Shown one piece after another: positions 9,143 to 21,712 of a stretch of DNA of 64,000 nt. The translations under genes and the position numbers were made by a program. This DNA comes from Bowdeniella nasicola (GTDB taxonomy: Bacteria; Actinomycetota; Actinomycetes; Actinomycetales; Actinomycetaceae): positions 186,001-250,000 of the forward strand of contig NZ_FNQV01000001.1 in NCBI RefSeq assembly GCF_900107735.1. Reading direction: 5' to 3'. The stretch's first letter is position 1; every line of letters starts with the position of its first letter. Under the pieces are notes generated by a model. The model was not told where the DNA came from and ran no database searches. It saw only the letters and a list, made by a program, of their open reading frames with translations.

Positions 9143-10248
9143 AAGGCTACCTGCTCCTGCTCGTCCTCGCCGCGGCGGTCACCTATCTCGCCACCCCGCT
9201 CGCGCGGCGCCTCGCGATCGCCACCCACGCCTGGACCCCGGTGCGCAGCCGCGATGTGCATGTCATCCCGACCCCGCGCATGGGCGGCGTCGCCATGGTC
9301 ATCGGCCTCACCGTAGCGCTGCTCATCGGCTCGCAGATGTCCTTCCTCTCTCAAGCGCTCACCGAGGGGAATCGTCTCGCCGGCATCATCGGTTCGGCCT
9401 GGCTCGTGTGCCTGCTCGGCATGGCCGACGACATTTGGGACCTGGACTGGATGACCAAACTCGCCGGCCAAATCCTCGTCGGCGGTGTCCTTGCCTACTC
9501 CGGCGTCCAACTCGTGACCTTCCCGATTGCGGGCCTCACGATTGGGTCCTCCCGCCTGTCACTCATCACCACCGTTCTCGTCGTCGTCGCCGCCATGAAT
9601 GCCGTCAACTTTGTCGACGGGCTTGATGGCCTCGCCGCCGGCATGGTGGGCATCGGCGCCACCGCATTTTTTGCCTATTCCTACCAGCTCACACGCACCG
9701 TCTCCCCGGAGAACTACGCCTCACTGGCCACCGCCGTCACCTCGGTACTGGTAGGCATGTGCCTGGGCTTCTTGCCGTTTAACTTCCACCCCGCAAAAAT
9801 CTTCATGGGCGATGCGGGCGCCATGGTGCTCGGGCTCATGGTCGCGGCCGCCACCATCATCGTCACCGGCACGATTGACCCCGCGCGCGTGCCCGCCACC
9901 CAGGCCGCGCCCGTCTTTGTTCCGCTGCTGCTTCCGGTCGCCATCATCCTGCTGCCCCTGCTCGACATGGCGCTAGCAGTAGTCCGCCGCCTGCGCGCCG
10001 GGCACTCGCCCTTCCACGCCGACCGCATGCACCTGCACCATCGCCTCCTCGACCTCGGGCACTCCCACCGTCGCGCCGTCCTCATCATGTACTTGTGGAC
10101 CGCCGTCGTAGCGTTTTCCGCCGCCTCGCTTATCATCGCGCCATGGCCGCAGGTGCTGGCCGGAACGATCATCGCAGTTGTCATCGCCCTCGTCCTGACG
10201 CGAAACTGGTTACGACGAGCCCCCCAACCAAAGGACCGAACCCCGTGA
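9139..10248 (+). CDS. WecA/Rfe-type undecaprenyl-phosphate sugar-1-phosphate transferase
   Basis: Polytopic membrane enzyme that transfers a sugar 1-phosphate (GlcNAc-1-P in the known members) from UDP-sugar to undecaprenyl phosphate, starting cell-wall glycopolymer synthesis. It is 369 aa with about ten or eleven hydrophobic segments. Diagnostic cytoplasmic motifs are ADDIWDLDW, NAVNFVDGLDGLAAG, FMGDAGAMVLG and the histidine loop HADRMHLHHRLLDLGHSHR, which separates WecA from MraY. The GTG forms GTGA with the preceding stop. A gene of this type sits before the atp operon in mycobacteria as well, so the context is conserved. The exact sugar is unknown. Confidence 0.88.
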   Translation: MKGYLLLLVLAAAVTYLATPLARRLAIATHAWTPVRSRDVHVIPTPRMGGVAMVIGLTVALLIGSQMSFLSQALTEGNRLAGIIGSAWLVCLLGMADDIWDLDWMTKLAGQILVGGVLAYSGVQLVTFPIAGLTIGSSRLSLITTVLVVVAAMNAVNFVDGLDGLAAGMVGIGATAFFAYSYQLTRTVSPENYASLATAVTSVLVGMCLGFLPFNFHPAKIFMGDAGAMVLGLMVAAATIIVTGTIDPARVPATQAAPVFVPLLLPVAIILLPLLDMALAVVRRLRAGHSPFHADRMHLHHRLLDLGHSHRRAVLIMYLWTAVVAFSAASLIIAPWPQVLAGTIIAVVIALVLTRNWLRRAPQPKDRTP

Positions 10249-10757
10249 TCGACCCCATCGAAAACCCCGAGGAGTTCAACGAGCGGGTCTACGCCGCCGA
10301 TCGCGCCACGCGCACGATGTTCAACAAGATCTTGCGCAACCTGCTCATCATGTTGCTCATCGCGACGGTGCTGGCCCTAGGCATTGGCGCCGCTGTCGCG
10401 GGAGTGGCGGGCCTGTACGGCGCGCTGCTCGCCCTCGGCCTTGCCGCGCTGTTTGTCCTTACTACCGTCATCGTCATGCGAGCAACGGCCGCCCAACCGG
10501 TCTACATCGCCTCGGCCGCAGCCCTAGGTTCCTGGTTCGTCAAGGTCCTTATCGTCTTTGGCGTCCTCCTGCTCATGCGCGATTCGGACTTCTATCATCG
10601 GGGCGTCTTTGTCTTTACCCTGATCCCGCTCATCATCGCCTCCTCCGTCATCGAGATGAGGGGCGTCGCCGGGGCCCGCGTCCTGTACGTCGACCCCTCT
10701 GTCACCCCCGCCGAGCCGCGCCCCCGCCGCCGCCGCGGCCTGTTCCGTTCGAAGTAG
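10245..10757 (+). CDS. AtpI-like membrane protein upstream of ATP synthase
   Basis: A 170-aa protein with four hydrophobic segments (roughly residues 29-50, 52-75, 88-108 and 119-138) and a basic C-terminal tail of consecutive arginines. Position just before atpB and overall shape suggest the loosely conserved AtpI family, whose known members help Mg2+ supply or c-ring assembly; sequence motifs alone do not prove it. The GTG overlaps the preceding stop (GTGA) and has AAAGGA 9 nt upstream. A ~186-bp gap separates it from atpB. Confidence 0.6.
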   Translation: MIDPIENPEEFNERVYAADRATRTMFNKILRNLLIMLLIATVLALGIGAAVAGVAGLYGALLALGLAALFVLTTVIVMRATAAQPVYIASAAALGSWFVKVLIVFGVLLLMRDSDFYHRGVFVFTLIPLIIASSVIEMRGVAGARVLYVDPSVTPAEPRPRRRRGLFRSK

Positions 10758-10943
10758 CGGAACGCCGCTGCGTGAAATGGCGCACGTTAAGGCGGCGTTT
10801 GGGCCATTAGTCCCGGCGGCTGCGCCAAAGCGCGGCACTATCGTCTTTAGGCCCCGCGCATTTTGCGTTAGGCTCGGTGTGTTCCCACGGCACTGTCTGG
10901 CGGGAGCGCCCCTCAGACCATCACGTCCCAGGAGCATGCTTCG
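10758..10943 (+). promoter_or_regulatory. Upstream region of the atp operon
   Basis: This 186-bp non-coding stretch holds a -10 candidate TAGGCT (10869-10874) within GTTAGGCT, the same octamer seen before rho at 4154-4161. No strong -35 is visible (TTTAGG at 10846-10851 is the nearest match). The leader would be about 65 nt. AGGAG at 10930-10934 serves the TTG start of atpB. A short GGCG/CGCC hairpin near 10900-10912 is possible. Confidence 0.35.
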
Positions 10944-12075
<1,132 letters not shown>

Positions 12076-12094
12076 GACGTAGGGACCAAAACCA

Positions 12095-12637
12095 GTGCAT
12101 ATCTACGCCGCCGGAGTACCAAGCAATGTCTTGATCCCTCCGCTGTACGATATTTTCTGGGCTGCCGTCTGCGTCGGCATCATCGCGATTGTCTTTTGGA
12201 AGTCCTTGCCCAAGATCTACGCCATCCTCGATGAGCGTGCCGAAAAGATCGAAGGCGGACTGAAGCACGCGGAGAACGTTCAGGCGGAAGCCGACGAACT
12301 GCGTGCGGAGCTGAACCAGCGCCTGGCCGAGGCTCGTAAGGACGCTGCTCGCATTCGCGAAGAGGCCTCCGAGGAGGGGCGCGAGATCGTCGCGGCCGCC
12401 CGCAAGGAAGCCCAGAGCGAAGTCGAGCGCATGCACGAGGTCGCCAAGCGTCAGATCGAAGCCGAGCGGCAAGCCGCCCAGATCGCGTTGCGCGCCGACG
12501 TTGGCATGCTCGCCACCGAGCTCGCCTCCAAGATCGTCGGTGAATCGCTCACCGACCAGGCCCTACAGTCGCGCGTGATCGATCGATTCCTCGACGATCT
12601 CGAGCAGCACAGCCCGGCCCCGGTCAAGGAGTCCTAA
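12095..12637 (+). CDS. atpF: ATP synthase F0 subunit b
   Basis: Peripheral stalk subunit of 180 aa. One N-terminal membrane helix (around residues 17-35, PPLYDIFWAAVCVGIIAIVF) is followed by a long charged coiled coil rich in Ala, Glu and Arg. The start is GTG with AGGGA 9 nt upstream. It is a separate b subunit, not the b-delta fusion of mycobacteria. The stop overlaps atpH by one base (TAATG). Confidence 0.94.
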   Translation: MHIYAAGVPSNVLIPPLYDIFWAAVCVGIIAIVFWKSLPKIYAILDERAEKIEGGLKHAENVQAEADELRAELNQRLAEARKDAARIREEASEEGREIVAAARKEAQSEVERMHEVAKRQIEAERQAAQIALRADVGMLATELASKIVGESLTDQALQSRVIDRFLDDLEQHSPAPVKES

Positions 12638-13452
12638 TGCGAGCTGCCAGCCACGCCGCCCTGAGCGCCGCCGCCGAACGGTTCGAAGGCATCCTTGCCA
12701 ACCAGGCCAGCCAGGGCATGGATTTCGCGACGGAGCTGTTCTCGATCGTCGACATGCTCGACGAATCGGCGAACCTACGGCGCTCCCTTACCGATCCCGC
12801 GCGAGATGGTCAGGACAAAGCTGACCTCGTCACTGCGGTCATCGGGGGCAAGGCATCGGGGGAGGTCACCGACCTGATCTCCGGCATGGTGCGCGCTCGC
12901 TGGTCCCACGATAAGGACCTGGCCGACGCACTATCATCGCTTGCCGTCACTTCGACGCTGGCCAGTGCCCAGGCCCAGGATCGGCTGCTGGACGTGGAAT
13001 CGGAAGTATTCCAACTGTCGCGATTGTTGACCGACAACCGCTCGCTGCGGATGGCGCTCGCGGATCGCGAACTGCCGGCAGATCAGCGCATCGGACTGGT
13101 GGAATCGCTCTTTGCCGATCGCCTCAGCCCCGAAACCCTGCTGCTTGTCCGCCGAGTCGCAGCCACCTTGCGCGGACGGACCGTGCCGCAGGCGCTGTCC
13201 GAAATCGGCGACCTCGCCGCTGCCCGACGTCAGCGCATCGTCGCGACCGTCACCACGGCGACCCCGCCCACCCAAGAGCAGATCGATCGCCTCGGCGAAC
13301 TTCTGCAAGCCCAGGTTGGCCAAGCCGTCCACATCAATATCGACGTCGACCCGAACGTGCTGGGAGGCATGCGAGTGCAAGTTGGCACCGACGTGGTTGA
13401 CGCAACTATCCGGGCGCGCCTCGAAGAGGCCAGGCGCGCGATCAGCGGCTAG
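12637..13452 (+). CDS. atpH: ATP synthase F1 subunit delta
   Basis: Connects the peripheral stalk to the alpha3beta3 crown. It is 271 aa, about 90 longer than the E. coli protein (177 aa). The familiar OSCP-type C-terminal half is clear (ATVTTATPPTQEQIDRL...VDPNVLGGMRVQVG...DATIRARL). The extra length is in the N-terminal helical part, which is usual for high-GC Gram-positives. AAGGAG precedes the ATG and the start overlaps the atpF stop. Confidence 0.92.
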   Translation: MRAASHAALSAAAERFEGILANQASQGMDFATELFSIVDMLDESANLRRSLTDPARDGQDKADLVTAVIGGKASGEVTDLISGMVRARWSHDKDLADALSSLAVTSTLASAQAQDRLLDVESEVFQLSRLLTDNRSLRMALADRELPADQRIGLVESLFADRLSPETLLLVRRVAATLRGRTVPQALSEIGDLAAARRQRIVATVTTATPPTQEQIDRLGELLQAQVGQAVHINIDVDPNVLGGMRVQVGTDVVDATIRARLEEARRAISG

Positions 13453-13485
13453 CCGGCCTAAGAACGAAACTTACGTGAGGAAAGA

Positions 13486-15126
13486 ATGTCTGAGCTGACG
13501 ATCCGGCCCGAGGAAATCCGGGCTGCACTTGACAGCTTCGTGAACTCTTACGAGCCCAAGCAGGCCGTGACGGAGGAAGTCGGCCGAGTCACTCTTGCCG
13601 CCGATGGCATCGCACAGGTTGAAGGCCTGCCGGGCACGATGGCGAACGAGCTGCTGCGTTTTGAAGACGGCACGCTGGGGCTCGCCATGAACCTGGACGT
13701 ACGCGCAATTGGCGTCGTCGTCCTGGGCGAGTTCACGGGTATTGAAGAAGGCCAGGAGGTGCGCCGTACCGGGGAGGTCCTTTCCGTGCCCGTCGGCGAC
13801 GGTTACCTCGGCCGCGTCGTTGACCCGCTTGGCAACCCGATCGATGGGCTGGGCGAGATCACCGACCTGACCGGCCGCCGCGCCCTGGAGCTGCAGGCGC
13901 CCGGCGTGATGGCCCGTAAGTCCGTCCACGAGCCGCTGCAGACCGGCCTGAAGGCGATCGACTCGATGATCCCGATCGGCCGCGGTCAGCGTCAGCTCAT
14001 CATCGGCGACCGCCAGACCGGCAAGACCGCCATCATTTTGGACACGATCCTGAACCAGAAGGCCAACTGGGAAACGGGCGATCCGAACAAGCAGGTGCGC
14101 TGCATCTACGTCGCGATCGGCCAGAAGGGCTCGACGATCGCCTCGGTGCGTGGCGCTCTGGAAGAAGCCGGCGCTCTCGATTACACGACGATCGTCGCCT
14201 CCCCGGCCTCGGATCCGGCCGGCTTTAAGTACCTCGCGCCCTACACCGGCTCTGCGATCGGTCAGCACTGGATGTACGAGGGCAAGCACGTCCTCGTCAT
14301 CTTCGATGACCTGTCCAAGCAGGCCGAAGCCTACCGCGCCGTCTCGCTGCTGCTGCGCCGCCCGCCGGGCCGCGAAGCCTACCCGGGCGACGTGTTTTAC
14401 CTGCACTCCCGCCTCCTGGAGCGTTGCGCCAAGCTCTCCGATGAGCTCGGCGGCGGCTCGATGACCGGCCTGCCCGTCATCGAGACCAAGGCCAACGACG
14501 TGTCGGCCTACATCCCGACCAACGTCATCTCCATTACCGACGGTCAGATCTTCTTGCAGTCCGACCTCTTCAACTCCGACCAGCGCCCCGCCGTCGACGT
14601 CGGTATCTCCGTCTCGCGCGTGGGTGGCGACGCCCAGGTCAAGGCGATGAAGAAGGTCTCCGGCACGCTGAAGCTCACCCTCGCGCAGTACCGCTCGATG
14701 GCGGCCTTCGCGATGTTCGCCTCCGATCTGGATCCGGCCTCGCGCCAGCAGCTCACCCGCGGTGAGCGCCTCATGGAGCTGCTCAAGCAGCCGCAGTACA
14801 CGCCATACCCAGTCGAAGACCAGGTGGCCTCCATCTGGGCCGGTACCCACGGCTACCTCGACGATGTCGAGGTCTCCGAGGTGCTGCGCTTCGAGCGCGA
14901 AATGCTGGACTACCTGCGTCGTCACACGGATGTGTTGACGACGATCGCGGAGACCGGGCTGCTCGAATCCGAGACCGAAGACGCCCTGCGAGGCGCGATC
15001 GAGGACTTCCGCACGGGCTTCCTCGCCGGCTCCGGCGAAACCCTGTCGGCGGACGTCGCTGCCGAAGAAGAAGAAGACGAAGCCGAGCACACGCAAGAGC
15101 AGATCGTCCGCGGCAAGCGAGGCTGA
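13486..15126 (+). CDS. atpA: ATP synthase F1 subunit alpha
   Basis: Non-catalytic nucleotide-binding subunit of F1, 546 aa. The P-loop is GDRQTGKTA, and the visible alpha-subunit signature includes the [26 protein letters not shown] region. An acidic tail ([13 protein letters not shown]) extends the C-terminus compared with E. coli. GAGGAAAG lies before the ATG. It is the central gene of the operon. Confidence 0.97.
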   Translation: MSELTIRPEEIRAALDSFVNSYEPKQAVTEEVGRVTLAADGIAQVEGLPGTMANELLRFEDGTLGLAMNLDVRAIGVVVLGEFTGIEEGQEVRRTGEVLSVPVGDGYLGRVVDPLGNPIDGLGEITDLTGRRALELQAPGVMARKSVHEPLQTGLKAIDSMIPIGRGQRQLIIGDRQTGKTAIILDTILNQKANWETGDPNKQVRCIYVAIGQKGSTIASVRGALEEAGALDYTTIVASPASDPAGFKYLAPYTGSAIGQHWMYEGKHVLVIFDDLSKQAEAYRAVSLLLRRPPGREAYPGDVFYLHSRLLERCAKLSDELGGGSMTGLPVIETKANDVSAYIPTNVISITDGQIFLQSDLFNSDQRPAVDVGISVSRVGGDAQVKAMKKVSGTLKLTLAQYRSMAAFAMFASDLDPASRQQLTRGERLMELLKQPQYTPYPVEDQVASIWAGTHGYLDDVEVSEVLRFEREMLDYLRRHTDVLTTIAETGLLESETEDALRGAIEDFRTGFLAGSGETLSADVAAEEEEDEAEHTQEQIVRGKRG

Positions 15127-15128
15127 GC

Positions 15129-17526
<2,398 letters not shown>

Positions 17527-17527
<1 letters not shown>

Positions 17528-17823
17528 TGGCCATGAAGGTCGAGATCGTCTCCACGCATGGTTTGCTGTTTAACGGCGAGGCGGACTCGGTGATCGTGCC
17601 GGCCGCCGACGGCGATCTGGGTATCCTGCCCGGACGCCAGCCGGTGCTTGCAAACCTGCGCGAAGGCAGCGTGCGGATCAAGACCGGTGGGCAGACCGAG
17701 TCCTTCGACGTCGTCGCGGGTTTCGTCTCCGTCGATGACGATGTGGTGCAGGTCGTCGTTGACAACACGAAGCCAAGCAAGAATGAGCTGAAGAAGGCAA
17801 CGGAGGCGGCGCAAGCCGACTAA
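17527..17823 (+). CDS. atpC: ATP synthase F1 subunit epsilon, short form
   Basis: Rotor subunit that joins gamma to the c-ring. At 98 aa only the N-terminal beta-sandwich is present (HGLLFNGEADSVIVPAADGDLGILPGRQP), ending in a brief charged tail. The C-terminal helical hairpin (~40-50 residues in E. coli), which blocks ATP hydrolysis by inserting into F1, is missing. Short forms are known in some actinobacteria. Start is GTG overlapping the atpD stop; an ATG two codons later is equally possible. Confidence 0.93.
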
Positions 17824-17836
17824 CCGTCCAGCACTG

Positions 17837-17867
17837 AGCCCCGTTCCCCCTGGCTGGGAGCGGGGCT
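17837..17867 (+). terminator. Hairpin after atp operon
   Basis: AGCCCCGTTCCC (17837-17848) pairs with GGGAGCGGGGCT (17856-17867), 12 bp with one G-T wobble and a 7-nt loop, followed by CTTTG. The stem ends only 10 bp before the nucS -10 box, so terminator and next promoter are stacked. Confidence 0.75.
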
Positions 17868-17877
17868 CTTTGCTGCC

Positions 17878-17883
17878 TATACT
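17878..17883 (+). promoter_or_regulatory. Leaderless -10 box for nucS
   Basis: TATACT, a five-of-six match to TATAAT, ends 6 nt before the GTG of nucS. No ribosome site is present. Confidence 0.6.
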
Positions 17884-17889
17884 GCTGGG

Positions 17890-18585
17890 GTGCGAATCCT
17901 CATTTGTGACTGCTCCGTTGACTATTCCGGCCGCCTGACCGCGCACCTACCTATGGCGTCGCGGGTTGTGATGCTGAAGGCGGATGGCTCGGTGCTGGTG
18001 CACTCCGACGGGGGCTCGTATAAGCCGCTGAATTGGATGACCTCGCCGTGCACAGTTGCGGCGCGCGAGGCCGATGAGGCCGAGAGGGAGGCGGGAATCG
18101 AGCAGGTGTGGACGGTCAAGAACACGAAGACCGCCGACCAGCTCGTTATCAAAATCGCCGACGTGTTTGACGATATCTCGCACGATCTGGGCGTGGATCC
18201 CGGGCTGACGAAAGACGGCGTGGAGGCCCACTTACAGGAGCTCCTTGCGGCGCAAATCGAGCTGCTGGGCCCCGGCCACCGGCTCGTGCGGCGCGAATAC
18301 CCGACGGCGATCGGGCCCGTCGATATTTTGGCGCGCACCCCCGAGGGCGCCGCAATTGCGATTGAGATTAAGCGGCGCGGGGAGATCGACGGGGTTGAGC
18401 AGCTCACGCGCTACCTTGAGCTGCTGAACCGGGACCCACTGTTAGCGCCCGTCACCGGGATCTTCGCGGCGCAGGAGATCAAGCCGCAGGCGCGCACGCT
18501 GGCGCGCGATCGCGGTATCGAGTGCCTCACGCTCGATTATGATGCCATGCGGGGGATCGACGACGTCGACAATCGCCTGTTTTAA
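17890..18585 (+). CDS. nucS: Endonuclease NucS, mismatch-specific
   Basis: Actinobacterial and archaeal nuclease that cuts both strands at mismatches and replaces MutS-MutL repair in these lineages. It is 231 aa. The N-terminal DNA-binding domain begins [15 protein letters not shown]. The nuclease core has GPVDILAR followed by [23 protein letters not shown], giving the D-E-K type active site. The C-terminus ends in NRLF, resembling the beta-clamp-binding end described for actinobacterial NucS (from memory). Position just after the atp operon matches other actinobacteria. Confidence 0.93.
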   Translation: MRILICDCSVDYSGRLTAHLPMASRVVMLKADGSVLVHSDGGSYKPLNWMTSPCTVAAREADEAEREAGIEQVWTVKNTKTADQLVIKIADVFDDISHDLGVDPGLTKDGVEAHLQELLAAQIELLGPGHRLVRREYPTAIGPVDILARTPEGAAIAIEIKRRGEIDGVEQLTRYLELLNRDPLLAPVTGIFAAQEIKPQARTLARDRGIECLTLDYDAMRGIDDVDNRLF

Positions 18586-18626
18586 TTTTGGGACGTTCGG
18601 CGGAGGTCTGATGTCCGGTTGTGCGA

Positions 18627-18632
18627 CATACT
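18627..18632 (+). promoter_or_regulatory. Candidate leaderless -10 box for nagA
   Basis: CATACT ends 6 nt (GGGGCC) before the ATG of nagA. This fixes the start at 18639 rather than the upstream in-frame GTG. Confidence 0.45.
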
Positions 18633-18638
18633 GGGGCC

Positions 18639-19838
18639 ATGGCTGCTTCCATCACGCTGCGCGGACGGGTTGTTGCTCCTGACGAAGTTATTGCTGACGG
18701 GATCGTTTCCGTTAGGGGCGATCGCCTCGAGTATGCGGGCCCAGCGGAGGCGGCCCCCGAACAGCTGCGCGAGGGCGCGGAGCAGGTTTCGGGCTACATC
18801 ATGCCGGGGCTCGTCGACATTCACTGCCACGGCGGCGGGGGCCAGTCCTTCCCCGATGCGTTGAACGCCGAGGACGCCAAGGTGGCGGTGCTCGCTCACC
18901 GGCGGGCGGGTACGACATCACTGGTGGCCTCCACCGTGACGGCCGCGCCGCAGACGCTGCGCGAGCGCACCGCCACGTTGCGGGAGCTATGCGAGGCGGG
19001 GGACCTGGTCGGCATCCACTGGGAGGGGCCCTTCATCTCCTGTGAGCGCTGCGGTGCGCAGGACCCGGCGCTCATCATCCCGCCCGATCCCGAGCTCACT
19101 CGGGAGCTGTGCGAGATCGCCGGCCCGTACGCATTCACGATGACGATCGCGCCGGAAAAGGCGCTCGTGGTGGGTGACGGTGGCGTCGCCGATGTGCTGA
19201 TCAACGCCGGGGCGCTGCCGAGTTTCGGGCATACCGATGCCGGGCCCGTCGAGACTGAACAAGCCCTGCGCGATGCGGCGGCACGGCTCAAGAATTCCCC
19301 TGCGGCGCGCTCGGCGCGGGCCACCGCGACGCACCTGTTTAACGGCATGCGTCCGATCCACCACCGTGACCCGGGGCCGATCACCGCGATGCTCTCGGCC
19401 GCGGAGCGTGGGGAGCTCGTCGTCGAACTCATCGCCGATGGCGCACACCTGAGCCCGGAGCTCGTGCGGCACGTTTACGAGCTGCTGGGGCGCGAGGCAT
19501 GTGTTTTCGTCACGGACGCAATGGCGGCCGCGGGCATGCCCGATGGGCAGTATCGCCTGGGTTCGCAGGACGTCACCGTCGCGGACGGGGTCGCGCGCCT
19601 GACCGGCGGCAACTCCATTGCTGGCGGTACCTCGCGCCTCATCGAGCAGGTGCGGCTCATGGCCGGCGCCGGCATCCCCCTGGTGGACTGCGTGTACATG
19701 GCCGCGACGGGCCCCGCAGTGGTGCTCGGGCGCGATGACATTGGCGAGCTGGCGGCCGGGGCTCGAGCTGATCTCCTTATTGTGGACGACGAGCTAGCGC
19801 CGGTGCGCGTCTACCACGGCGGCGAGCTCGTTTCCTAG
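18639..19838 (+). CDS. nagA: N-acetylglucosamine-6-phosphate deacetylase
   Basis: Amidohydrolase that removes acetate from GlcNAc-6-phosphate in amino-sugar breakdown or wall recycling. It is 399 aa. Motifs in order: GLVDIHCHGGGG (metal-site histidines), HWEGPFIS (metal-binding Glu), GHTDA, ATHLFNGMRPIHHRDPG, and VTDAMAAAGMPDG with the catalytic Asp. No nagB or transporter gene is adjacent. The GH1 gene follows after 42 bp. Confidence 0.95.
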   Translation: MAASITLRGRVVAPDEVIADGIVSVRGDRLEYAGPAEAAPEQLREGAEQVSGYIMPGLVDIHCHGGGGQSFPDALNAEDAKVAVLAHRRAGTTSLVASTVTAAPQTLRERTATLRELCEAGDLVGIHWEGPFISCERCGAQDPALIIPPDPELTRELCEIAGPYAFTMTIAPEKALVVGDGGVADVLINAGALPSFGHTDAGPVETEQALRDAAARLKNSPAARSARATATHLFNGMRPIHHRDPGPITAMLSAAERGELVVELIADGAHLSPELVRHVYELLGREACVFVTDAMAAAGMPDGQYRLGSQDVTVADGVARLTGGNSIAGGTSRLIEQVRLMAGAGIPLVDCVYMAATGPAVVLGRDDIGELAAGARADLLIVDDELAPVRVYHGGELVS

Positions 19839-19843
19839 CGGGC

Positions 19844-19849
19844 TATCCT
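19844..19849 (+). promoter_or_regulatory. Candidate -10 box for the GH1 gene
   Basis: TATCCT lies 31 nt before the ATG. AAAGGA at 19864-19869 gives a normal ribosome site, so this unit would be leadered, in contrast to its neighbours. Confidence 0.35.
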
Positions 19850-19880
19850 GGAGCCGAGAGGCGAAAGGACATCACCCGCT

Positions 19881-21401
19881 ATGACTTCCATCGAACTTCC
19901 CCACTCCTTTGTCTGGGGTGCGGCAACCGCCGCCTACCAAATTGAGGGGGGTGCGGCCGAAGGTGGGCGCACGCCGAGTATCTGGGATACGTTCAGCCAC
20001 ACCCCGGGCAACGTCGCCAATGGCGACACGGGCGACGTCGCCGCCGATCATTACCACCGCTGGGAACACGATCTTGATCTGGCCGCCGAGCTCAAACTGG
20101 ATGCCTATCGGTTCTCGATTTCTTGGTCGCGCGTCATGCCCGGCGGGCGCGGCGAGCTGAACCCGGAGGGCGTGGCGTTCTATCGTGCGCTGCTGCAGGG
20201 GATCCGCTCGCGCGGGATGCTCCCGGTCGTCACGCTCTACCACTGGGACCTGCCGCAGGAATTGCAGGATGCCGGTGGTTGGCCCGAGCGTGAGACGGCC
20301 TATGCATTTGCGGACTATGCGCGGGCGATGGCGCGCGAGTTCGGCGATCTGGTCCACACCTGGACGACGCTGAACGAGCCGTGGTGCACTGCCTTCTTGG
20401 GGTACGGTTCGGGCGTTCATGCGCCCGGAATCACCGATCCGGCCGCGGCGCTTGCTACCGCTCACCACCTCAACGTGGCGCACGGGTTGGCGGCGCGCGC
20501 GATTCGCGAGGAGCTGGGCGATGATGCCCGGGTCTCCATTACCTTAAACATCCACGTCGTCGATCCGGCCGATGAGGAGCGGGCGGCCGATCACGAGGCG
20601 GCAGAGAAGGTAGCGCTCGTCGGCAACAAGATCTTTTTGGGGCCACTGTTAGACGGCACGTACCCGCCGGCGCTGCTCAGCCAGACGCGCCACCTTACTG
20701 ATTGGTCCTTCATCCAACCGGGCGACGTCTCGATCGCGCGGGTGCGGCTGGACGTTCTTGGAGTGAATTACTATTCGACGTCGCGGGTGCGCAAGGGCGA
20801 TGGCGGAGGGCACGGCGTCGGGCACGGGGGTGGGGTGGGCAGCCCGTGGCCGGGCTGCGAGGACGTCGAGTTCCTTGAACCCGAAGGTGAGCTCACCGCG
20901 ATGGGGTGGAACATTGAGCCGCGCGGACTCTACGACCTGCTCGTCGCTCTCGATACGGCCTATGAGGGACTGCCGCTTGCGGTGACGGAAAACGGCGCGG
21001 CCTTTGACGACGTCGTGGGCGAGGATGGCCGGATCCACGACGAGCGGCGCGTTGCTTACCTGCAGGCGCACCTTGCGGAAGTCTCGGCGGCCGTCGCAGA
21101 CGGTGCGGATGTGCGCGGTTATTTTGTGTGGTCGCTGCTCGATAATTTTGAATGGGCCTACGGGTATGACAAGCGCTTTGGCATCATCCACGTCGACTAT
21201 GAGACCCAGCAGCGGCGCCTGAAGGACTCGGCACGGTTCTATGGGGATCTCGTAGCCTCGCATCGCGAAAGCAGCGGGCCCGTCCAGCTCGAGGACGCAT
21301 GGGTGCAGCGCGGCTGGGCGCGCCCGGCAGCATCCGATAGTGAGACGAAGGATGCGCGGCGGCGCCGGCGGCGGCTGCGCGAGCTGTTCGGACGCCGATA
21401 A
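19881..21401 (+). CDS. Family 1 glycoside hydrolase (beta-glucosidase type)
   Basis: Retaining cytoplasmic glycosidase of 506 aa. The N-terminal GH1 signature is FVWGAATAAYQIEGG. The acid/base Glu166 is in TLNEPW and the nucleophile Glu370 in VTENG. The C-terminus has WSLLDNFEWAYGY. A long arginine-rich tail (residues ~490-506) is unusual. Substrate (cellobiose-like or other beta-glucosides) cannot be read from sequence; no phospho-sugar motif check is possible by eye, so 6-phospho activity is not excluded. The stop overlaps the next ATG (TAATG). Confidence 0.92.
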   Translation: MTSIELPHSFVWGAATAAYQIEGGAAEGGRTPSIWDTFSHTPGNVANGDTGDVAADHYHRWEHDLDLAAELKLDAYRFSISWSRVMPGGRGELNPEGVAFYRALLQGIRSRGMLPVVTLYHWDLPQELQDAGGWPERETAYAFADYARAMAREFGDLVHTWTTLNEPWCTAFLGYGSGVHAPGITDPAAALATAHHLNVAHGLAARAIREELGDDARVSITLNIHVVDPADEERAADHEAAEKVALVGNKIFLGPLLDGTYPPALLSQTRHLTDWSFIQPGDVSIARVRLDVLGVNYYSTSRVRKGDGGGHGVGHGGGVGSPWPGCEDVEFLEPEGELTAMGWNIEPRGLYDLLVALDTAYEGLPLAVTENGAAFDDVVGEDGRIHDERRVAYLQAHLAEVSAAVADGADVRGYFVWSLLDNFEWAYGYDKRFGIIHVDYETQQRRLKDSARFYGDLVASHRESSGPVQLEDAWVQRGWARPAASDSETKDARRRRRRLRELFGRR

Positions 21402-21697
21402 TGGCTCGACGCTCAAGCAAGCGGAACTATCGCGCCGCGCACGTTCCGCTCAATATGGATCGGCTACGTTCGGTGGCGCGGGAAGAGGCCGGACCCGGCG
21501 GACGCTACCAGGTCCAGGAGACCAAAGCCGGCGAGAATTCCTACGTCTGCCCGGGCTGCGGGGGCTCGATTGCCGTCGGTACCTGGCACGTCGTCGCCTG
21601 GCCCATCGACTCCCTGCTCGATGGAGGGGTGCGTGCTCGCAGGCACTGGCATAGTGGATGTTGGAAAGCCCGTTTTGGGCGCTCACGCACCTTCTAG
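21401..21697 (+). CDS. Small conserved actinobacterial zinc-ribbon protein
   Basis: A 98-aa basic protein of unknown function. Cys50 and Cys53 (CPGCGG), then His82, His84 and Cys87 (RRHWHSGCW) look like a treble-clef or HNH-like metal site. The PxxHVVAWP-like stretch between them is typical of a widespread actinobacterial family sometimes labelled 'ATP/GTP-binding protein' without support. One-base overlap with the GH1 gene and a 15-bp gap to the hydrolase put it in the same transcript. Confidence 0.8.
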   Translation: MARRSSKRNYRAAHVPLNMDRLRSVAREEAGPGGRYQVQETKAGENSYVCPGCGGSIAVGTWHVVAWPIDSLLDGGVRARRHWHSGCWKARFGRSRTF

Positions 21698-21712
21698 GGG
21701 AGAGAAATCTGC